Assembly: GCA_005880795.1 (NCBI GenBank)
Contig: VBGP01000030.1
Location: forward strand, 1-46,545
Origin: Chloroflexota bacterium
GTDB lineage: Bacteria > Chloroflexota > Dormibacteria > Dormibacterales > Dormibacteraceae
DNA length: 46,545 nucleotides
Direction: 5' to 3'
Shown here: piece after piece, positions 41,276 to 46,545 of the stretch
Layout of the letters: each line of letters starts with the position of its first letter
How positions within the stretch are numbered: the first letter of the stretch is position 1
Program-made: the position numbers and the translations under genes
Notes under the pieces: model-generated
Told to the model about the DNA's origin: nothing
Database searches by the model: none
Seen by the model: only the letters and a program-made list of their open reading frames with translations

Positions 41276-41331
41276 CGCGCGTCGCTGATTCGGTGGACCT
41301 CCCGGCCTAGAGAAGGTCGGGAGGTTTTTTT
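41254..41331 (+). promoter_or_regulatory. Transcription attenuator of cimA
   Basis: Segment 1, CCGGGGAGGTCC (41254-41265), complements segment 2, GGACCTCCCGG (41295-41305), with one bulged G: the antiterminator. Segment 2 also pairs with segment 3 as a 12-bp stem ACCTCCCGGCCT (41297-41308) / AGGTCGGGAGGT (41314-41325) with an AGAGA loop and seven T (41325-41331): a strong intrinsic terminator that touches the cimA ATG. The GGGAGG inside segment 3 (41319-41324) is also the cimA ribosome site, so the same hairpin would hide it. Confidence 0.8.
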
Positions 41332-42915
41332 ATGTCCGCCAGAAGGATCGTGGTGTACGACACCACCCTGCGCGACGGGGCGCAGGGTCCTGCTGTCTCG
41401 TTTTCCGCCGCCGACAAGGAACGGATCGCGCGGCTCCTCGACGGGCTTGCCTTCGACTATGTCGAGGGCGGGTTTCCTGGCTCAAACCCCAAGGACGAGG
41501 AGCTGTTCGCGCGCCTCGCGGCGGAACCTCTCGCGCACGCGCGGCTGGCGGCGTTCGGCGCAACCCGGCGCGCGGGCGGGACCTGCGAGGAGGACGCCAA
41601 CCTCAAAGCGCTCGCCGAGAGCAATGCTCCGGTATGGACACTCGTGGGCAAAAGCGATGCCTGGCAGGTCGCGACCGTGCTGCAGACGACGAACAACGAA
41701 AACCTGGCGATGGTCGAGGAGTCGGTCGCCTACGCGGTGGGCCTTGGTCGCGAGGTGATCTTCGACGCCGAGCACTTCTTCGACGGCTTCGTACGTGACG
41801 CCGAGTACGCGACCGAGGTCTGCCTCTCGGCCGCGCGGGCCGGCGCGACCTGGGTCGTCCTCTGCGACACCAATGGCGGCAGCATGCCGTCCGCTGTCAG
41901 GCGTGGCGTTGAAGCGGTCCGCGACGCGCTGCGCCAGATGGGCAGCCCGGCTCGAGTCGGAATCCATACCCACAACGACTGCGAGCTCGCGGTCGCCAAC
42001 ACGCTCGAGGGCGTGATGGCGGGCGCCGACATGGTGCAGGGCACCATCAATGGATATGGCGAGCGCTGCGGTAACGCGAACCTCGTCTCGGTGGTTTCCA
42101 ACCTTGCTCTCAAGCTCGGAGTCGACTCACTTCCAGATGCCTCGCTGGCCCAGTTCACCGAGCTGTCGCGCACCGTCGCCGAGATCGCCAACCTCGCGCT
42201 CCCCCTGCAGCAGCCTTTTGTCGGATACGGCGCTTTCGCGCACAAGGGTGGCCAGCATGTCGCCGCGGTCCTTCGGCACAAGGACGCCTACCAGCACATC
42301 GATCCCGGCGTGGTGGGAAACGAGGCCCGCGTCCTGGTCTCCGAGCTTTCTGGCCGAGGCAACGTGCTGGCCAAAGCCCGCGAGTTCGGTCTCGAGCTCG
42401 ACCGCGACGACCCGCAGACGCGTCAGCTCGTGAATCACCTGAAGGAGCTCGAGCACCAGGGGTACTCCTACGAGGCGGCCGATGCATCCTTCGAGATGCT
42501 GGTGCGACGCCTGCAGCCCGGCTATTCCGCGCCGTGGTCTGTGGCGGACTTCACGACACAGGTGCGCAAGAATGGCGGGTCAGTCCACGCCGAGGCCACG
42601 GTGAAAGTCGATGTCGGCGGCACCTTGTATCACACGGCGGCGTCGGGCAACGGTCCCGTCAACGCCCTCGACGCCGCGCTGCGCAAGGCGCTCAGTCCAC
42701 GCTTCCCGGCGCTCGATGACGTGAGCCTCCACGATTACAAGGTGCGGATCCTGAACGGCGACGCCGGAACCGCGGCCACGACACGGGTGCTCGTCGAATC
42801 GGGCATCGGGACAAGGCGATGGACCACCGTCGGATGCTCGAGCAACATCATCGAGGCGTCTCTGCTCGCACTGGTCGACTCTCTCGAATATGTCGTCTCC
42901 AGACCCATTGAGTAA
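41332..42915 (+). CDS. cimA: (R)-citramalate synthase
   Basis: Condenses pyruvate with acetyl-CoA to (R)-citramalate, the entry to 2-oxobutyrate and isoleucine without threonine. The 527-residue protein has the HMGL-like TIM barrel (VVYDTTLRDGAQGP, VEGGFPGSNPKDEE, LCDTNGG, GIHTHNDCELAVANT, GTINGYGERCGNANL) and the C-terminal LeuA allosteric domain (about 390-515, with TTVGCSSNIIEAS). The fit is to CimA of the long type rather than to isopropylmalate or homocitrate synthase. Expression is predicted to be attenuated by isoleucine supply. Its end overlaps ppc by 26 nt. Confidence 0.94.
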   Translation: MSARRIVVYDTTLRDGAQGPAVSFSAADKERIARLLDGLAFDYVEGGFPGSNPKDEELFARLAAEPLAHARLAAFGATRRAGGTCEEDANLKALAESNAPVWTLVGKSDAWQVATVLQTTNNENLAMVEESVAYAVGLGREVIFDAEHFFDGFVRDAEYATEVCLSAARAGATWVVLCDTNGGSMPSAVRRGVEAVRDALRQMGSPARVGIHTHNDCELAVANTLEGVMAGADMVQGTINGYGERCGNANLVSVVSNLALKLGVDSLPDASLAQFTELSRTVAEIANLALPLQQPFVGYGAFAHKGGQHVAAVLRHKDAYQHIDPGVVGNEARVLVSELSGRGNVLAKAREFGLELDRDDPQTRQLVNHLKELEHQGYSYEAADASFEMLVRRLQPGYSAPWSVADFTTQVRKNGGSVHAEATVKVDVGGTLYHTAASGNGPVNALDAALRKALSPRFPALDDVSLHDYKVRILNGDAGTAATTRVLVESGIGTRRWTTVGCSSNIIEASLLALVDSLEYVVSRPIE

Positions 42916-45457
42916 GACCCGGGAGACCGCTCGCCAGGAGATCCCCGATCCGCTGCGGCGGGACGTGCGCCTCCTCGGTGACCTGCTCGGCAGGGTGATC
43001 GCCGACTACGGCGGAGCGAAGCTGCTGCGTGACGTCGAGCGGTTGCGCGGCCTGGTGATCCGCGCTCGGGAGGACCGGCGCTTCGAACGCCAGGCGGAGA
43101 AGGTGGTCGCCTCGTGGCCGCTCGATCGCGCTGAGATGGTGGCCCGCGCCTTCACCTGCTACTTCCATCTGGCAAATCTTGCCGAGGAGCATCACCGGGC
43201 ACGCGTTCTGCGCGAGCGCGACTCGGGTCCTCAGCCTCTTCCAGAGACGCTGGCGGCAACGGTGACCGAACTCCGTGCAAAGATCGGGCGCAAGCGCCTC
43301 GATGCGCTCATCGCGACGCTCGAGATCCATCCCGTCTTCACCGCTCATCCCACCGAGGCCCGCCGTCGCGCGATCGTGACCGCGATCCGACGCGTGGGCG
43401 AGCAGCTGGAACGCCTCGATGATCCCCGCATCTCCGACAGCGAGCGGCACGAGGCTGACCGACGGCTGGTCGAAGAGGTCGATTCATTGTGGAGGACCGC
43501 ACAGGTGCGCTCGGCGCACGTCCAACCACTCGACGAGGTGCGCTCGTTCATGGCCGTTTTCGACGAAACGCTTTTTCGTGTCGCTCCGGAGCTCGTGCGC
43601 TCGCTCGACACCGCCCTGGGCACGCCGGCTCCGCCTTTTCTCCGTTTCGGGACCTGGATCGGCGGCGATCGCGACGGCAATCCCGCAATCAACGCTGAGG
43701 TGACCGCCGAGACGATGGCCATCCAGGCCGAGCATGCGCTCCTCGCGCTGGAGGCGGTGGCCAACCGCGTGGGCCGCGCGCTGACGGTCGACGCGGTGAC
43801 GACTCCGCCATCCCAAGCCCTCCGACGCCGATTGGGGGCGCACTCGACCGAGCCGCACCGAGAGTTCCTGCTGCAGGTGGCGCGCCGGATTCGCGCGACG
43901 CGATTGGGTGAGCATCCGGCGGCATATCGGTCTCCTACCGACCTGCTCGGCGACCTGCACGTGCTGCGCGATTCGCTTGCGGCAGCGGGGGCGAACCGAC
44001 TCGCGTCCGGCGAGCTGCAGCACCTGCTGTGGCAAACCCAGACATTCGGATTTCACCTCGCCGAGCTCGAGGTCCGGCAGCACAGCACGGTGCACGAGCG
44101 CGCGCTCGCCGAGGTGCGCAGCGGAAATGCAAGGTCGGACCTCACACGAGACCTGCTCGACACGCTCGGTGTGATGGCGACGCTTCAGGCTCGATTCGGT
44201 TTGGATTCCTGCCGCCGTTACGTGGTCAGCTTCACGCGGAACGCGGAGGATGTGGCCGCGGTCCATGAACTGGCCCAGCACGCAACCGGCGGAATCGCAC
44301 CCGTCATCGACGTGGTCCCTCTGTTCGAAACTCTCGAGGACCTGTCACGCGCGTCAAACGTGATGGACGGCGTGCTCGACCTCGAGCCGGTGCGCAAGCG
44401 GCTCGCAGGCAACCAGCGGCGCATCGAAGTGATGCTCGGATACTCCGACTCGGCGAAGGAGGTGGGGCCGCTTTCGGCCACTATCGCCCTCCACGACGCG
44501 CAGGCGGCGCTCGCCGCGTGGGCGAAGCGCAACCGCCTTCACCTGACGTTGTTTCACGGTCGTGGCGGTGCGCTCGGCCGGGGCGGCGGCCCGGCCAACA
44601 GGGCGGTCCGCGCACAGGCGCCCGGCTCTGTGAACGGCCACTTCAAGGTGACCGAGCAGGGCGAGGTGATCTTCGCGCGGTACGGAAACCGCGCCATCGC
44701 CCGCCGCCACCTCGAGCAGGTGACGTCCGCGGTGCTCGAGGCGTCCGTGCCGCGGTCGCCGCGAAGCGACCCGGCGAACGCATTTCGGGAGCTTGCCGCG
44801 AAGGTTGATGCACCATCACGCGCCGCGTATCGCAAGCTGGTCGAGGCCCCAGGGTTCGAGGACTGGTTTCTGAAGGTCAGCCCGATCGAGGAGCTGGGCC
44901 GGCTGCGGATCGCGTCGCGGCCTTCGCGCCGAGCCGGCGGCCGGCGCGAGGGCCTGGAAGACCTGCGCGCCATCCCCTGGGTCTTCGCATGGTCGCAGAT
45001 GAGGCTCAACCTGCCGGGGTGGTACGGCATCGGAAGCGGCTTGTCCGCGGCTCCGTTACAAGATCTGCGCCGCGCCTATGCGGAATGGCCGCTGTTCAAC
45101 GCGACGCTCGACAACGCGGAGATGAGCCTCGCGAAGACCGACCGGCCGATCGCGGAGCGATACCTGGCGTTGGGCGGCCGAGAGGACCTTGCGTCGATCG
45201 TGCTGGCCGAGTACGACCTGACGAAACGAAAGGTGCTTGAGGTGACCGGCCATCGCCGGCTGCTCGAAGACCGCCGCGTGCTGTCGTGGGCAATCGAGCT
45301 GCGCAACCCTTACGTCGATGCCCTCTCGCATCTCCAGCTTCGGGCGCTGCGCGCGCTGCGGCATCCAAAGACAGGTCGGCGAGATCGGGCGCATGCCGAG
45401 CGGGTGTTTCAGCTCACGGTGAACGGTGTGGCGGCAGGCCTTCAGAACACGGGGTAG
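42890..45457 (+). CDS. ppc: Phosphoenolpyruvate carboxylase
   Basis: Carboxylates PEP to oxaloacetate, replenishing the TCA cycle and aspartate-family precursors. The 855-residue protein (E. coli 883) carries the catalytic His in VFTAHPTEARRR, the GGDRDGNP loop, MLGYSDSAKEVG, the mobile HGRGGALGRGGGP loop and the conserved C-terminal LQNTG. The ATG lies inside the end of cimA, so the two are cotranscribed and probably coupled, and ppc would also fall under the isoleucine-sensitive attenuator. PEP is shared with the neighbouring PTS-type kinase. Confidence 0.95.
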   Translation: MSSPDPLSKTRETARQEIPDPLRRDVRLLGDLLGRVIADYGGAKLLRDVERLRGLVIRAREDRRFERQAEKVVASWPLDRAEMVARAFTCYFHLANLAEEHHRARVLRERDSGPQPLPETLAATVTELRAKIGRKRLDALIATLEIHPVFTAHPTEARRRAIVTAIRRVGEQLERLDDPRISDSERHEADRRLVEEVDSLWRTAQVRSAHVQPLDEVRSFMAVFDETLFRVAPELVRSLDTALGTPAPPFLRFGTWIGGDRDGNPAINAEVTAETMAIQAEHALLALEAVANRVGRALTVDAVTTPPSQALRRRLGAHSTEPHREFLLQVARRIRATRLGEHPAAYRSPTDLLGDLHVLRDSLAAAGANRLASGELQHLLWQTQTFGFHLAELEVRQHSTVHERALAEVRSGNARSDLTRDLLDTLGVMATLQARFGLDSCRRYVVSFTRNAEDVAAVHELAQHATGGIAPVIDVVPLFETLEDLSRASNVMDGVLDLEPVRKRLAGNQRRIEVMLGYSDSAKEVGPLSATIALHDAQAALAAWAKRNRLHLTLFHGRGGALGRGGGPANRAVRAQAPGSVNGHFKVTEQGEVIFARYGNRAIARRHLEQVTSAVLEASVPRSPRSDPANAFRELAAKVDAPSRAAYRKLVEAPGFEDWFLKVSPIEELGRLRIASRPSRRAGGRREGLEDLRAIPWVFAWSQMRLNLPGWYGIGSGLSAAPLQDLRRAYAEWPLFNATLDNAEMSLAKTDRPIAERYLALGGREDLASIVLAEYDLTKRKVLEVTGHRRLLEDRRVLSWAIELRNPYVDALSHLQLRALRALRHPKTGRRDRAHAERVFQLTVNGVAAGLQNTG

Positions 45458-45462
45458 GGCGC

Positions 45463-45480
45463 GGGGAGGCAGGCCTCCCC
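45463..45480. terminator. Hairpin between ppc and the HD-GYP gene
   Basis: GGGGAGG (45463-45469) pairs with CCTCCCC (45474-45480), six bases after the ppc stop and eight before the end of the convergent gene. No clear T-run. Confidence 0.5.
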
Positions 45481-45488
45481 CGGCTTAG

Positions 45489-46448
45489 CTAGGCCGCACC
45501 CAGGTGCTGGATAGCCGGCAGCTCGCTCGCGAGCAGGTCGACCGTCTCCGGGTCCCACTGCGTCCCCGCGCCGGCGCGAAGGACCGCAAGAGCCTCTTCT
45601 GTCGAGCGCCGCAGGCGGTAGGGCCGGTCGTTGACCAGCGCATCGAATGCGTCGCAGACGGAGACGATCCGCGCGGCGCGCGGGATCTCTCGGGCGCGAA
45701 GCCCGTCCGGGTAGCCGAGCCCGTCGAATCGCTCGTGGTGGTGGCGGATGATCGGCAACAGGCCGAAAGTCGAGCGGAGCGGCCGCACGATGCTCTCACC
45801 GATCGCGACATGCGCCTGCATCATGGGCACCTCACTCGCGTCGAGCGGACCGGGCTTGTGCAGGATCGAATCCGAGACGCCGATCTTGCCGATGTCATGG
45901 ATGATGCCCCCTCGATACAGCACGTCAAGCGTCGGCCCGGAAAGACCAAGCCGCTCCCCGATGAACCGAGCCGACTCGCCGACCCGCTGCGTGTGCCGCT
46001 CGGTGAAAGAGTCCTTCGCCTCGACGGCCGTGGCGAGCGAGAAGATCACGTGCTCGGCGCCGTCGAGCGTGTTGTAGAGCTCCTTGAGGCGCAGCGCCGA
46101 TCGCACCCGCGCAATCAGCTCGGCGCCCTCGACCGGCTTGGCCATGAAGTCGTCGGCGCCCGCTTCCAGCGCGGCGACCCGGTGCGCGGTCTGGCTGAGG
46201 CCAGTGATCATCACCACCGGCAGGAGCCGTCCTCGCGGCATCGCCTTGATGCGCCGGCAGACCTCATAGCCGTCCATGCGCGGCATCCGCACGTCGAGGA
46301 GGACGAGGTCGGGCGGGTCGGCTTCGATCATCGCCAGCGCTGTCACGCCATCAGCGGCCAGGCGCACCTCGCAGTCGATGCTCGAGAGATAGAGGCGGAT
46401 CAACTCGCGGTTGGCAGCCCCATCGTCGACGACCAGGACGGCCGGCAT
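45489..46448 (-). CDS. Response regulator with HD-GYP domain
   Basis: A 319-residue two-domain protein. Residues 1-120 are a receiver with Asp8/Asp9, phospho-acceptor Asp52 (LLDVRMPRMDG) and Lys in DDFMAKPV. The rest is HD-GYP: ERHTQRVGE, HDIGKIGVSD, HVAIGE, HHHERFDGLGYPDGL and SVCDAFDAL. Such proteins hydrolyse cyclic di-GMP, or sense it, under control of phosphorylation. It starts at ATG 46448. The partner kinase is not in the window. Confidence 0.93.
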   Translation of the reverse strand: MPAVLVVDDGAANRELIRLYLSSIDCEVRLAADGVTALAMIEADPPDLVLLDVRMPRMDGYEVCRRIKAMPRGRLLPVVMITGLSQTAHRVAALEAGADDFMAKPVEGAELIARVRSALRLKELYNTLDGAEHVIFSLATAVEAKDSFTERHTQRVGESARFIGERLGLSGPTLDVLYRGGIIHDIGKIGVSDSILHKPGPLDASEVPMMQAHVAIGESIVRPLRSTFGLLPIIRHHHERFDGLGYPDGLRAREIPRAARIVSVCDAFDALVNDRPYRLRRSTEEALAVLRAGAGTQWDPETVDLLASELPAIQHLGAA

Positions 46449-46545
46449 CAGCTCAAACGCCCCCTTCAGCCTGAGAGTCCCGCTCTATTTCAACCCAGGT
46501 GGGCCGAGGCTTGCAAGGGGAACGCCCGGGTGGGGCGTGCCAACC
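46449..46545 (-). other. Upstream region of the HD-GYP gene, cut by the window end
   Basis: 97 bp without a gene. GAAGGGGG about 10 nt before the ATG is a likely ribosome site. I see no promoter that stands out, and no other feature. Confidence 0.4.

Noticed and set aside
41254-41331. T-box riboswitch in front of cimA
   Set aside because: TGGACC at 41294-41299 resembles the T-box UGGNACC, but the variable base A would pair with a U discriminator, not the A of tRNA-Ile. No stem I specifier loop or AG-bulge is visible, and the Ile-coding leader explains the terminator better.
46449-46545. Glycine-riboswitch-like CTCTCAGGC stretch upstream of the HD-GYP gene
   Set aside because: Only one short element matches; the paired GAGAG helices and the second aptamer are missing, the gene has no link to glycine, and the window ends too soon to judge.
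1-46545. CRISPR arrays, tRNA or rRNA genes, insertion sequences, toxin-antitoxin or defence cassettes
   Set aside because: Reading both strands, I found no regularly spaced repeats, no cloverleaf with a TTCRA arm in the gaps, no rRNA-like blocks, and no transposase, integrase or defence-type domain.

Overview
The window is 46.5 kb of gene-dense, high-G+C bacterial DNA with no rRNA, tRNA, CRISPR array, integrase or insertion sequence that I can see. Family content points to the Terrabacteria side of the tree: a deazaflavin-F420 type LLM oxidoreductase, an RskA-type anti-sigma factor, a holin-X/DUF3618/YihY membrane cluster, a small 'hydrophobic protein' of actinobacterial type, and many GTG/TTG or nearly leaderless starts. 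An uncultured Chloroflexota, Dormibacterota or Actinomycetota-like soil organism fits best. The phylum is inference; no marker gene settles it. It reads as ordinary chromosome with compact operons rather than a mobile region.

Region by region. 1-8.7 kb: a HAD phosphatase, a phosphofructokinase with the residues of pyrophosphate-dependent enzymes, and a cobalamin adenosyltransferase in one operon; then a DUF2254 membrane protein, a truncated haemoglobin, a zinc protease, an MFS exporter, an ornithine-cyclodeaminase-like enzyme, a metallophosphoesterase and a DUF3052-like protein. 8.7-13.6 kb: envelope genes (lipoprotein, clan GH-A glycosidase, LCP transferase coupled to a TolB-like propeller, patatin). 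13.8-21.2 kb: stress and envelope genes, including a C2H2 zinc-finger microprotein, an ECF sigma/anti-sigma pair, a diiron ferritin-like protein, proline dehydrogenase, several very small membrane or secreted proteins with strong Shine-Dalgarno sites, and the YihY/DUF3618/holin-X operon. 21.2-29.8 kb: an F420-type oxidoreductase, an Nramp-related (probably Mg/Mn) transporter, PAP2 phosphatase, and a two-component system in an operon with a His/Met-rich membrane protein. 29.7-34.7 kb: a divergent cluster of three transglutaminase-like proteins, a circularly permuted ATP-grasp protein and an alpha-E protein.

34.7-41.2 kb is a complete PEP-dependent dihydroxyacetone pathway: an IclR-type regulator diverges from dhaM-ptsH; ptsI-dhaL-dhaK-glpF run on the other strand toward them. 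EI, HPr and DhaM, which form one polypeptide in E. coli DhaM, are three separate genes here. Two matching 17-bp near-palindromes, one at the iclR/dhaM start region and one just downstream of a good glpF promoter, make a self-contained regulon model.

41.2-45.5 kb carries citramalate synthase (cimA) overlapping PEP carboxylase (ppc). In front of cimA I find an 18-codon leader peptide with four isoleucine codons at every second position, followed by mutually exclusive antiterminator and terminator hairpins, the terminator U-tract abutting the cimA ATG. This reads as ribosome-mediated attenuation by isoleucine supply and is the most striking regulatory element in the window. The window ends with an HD-GYP response regulator.
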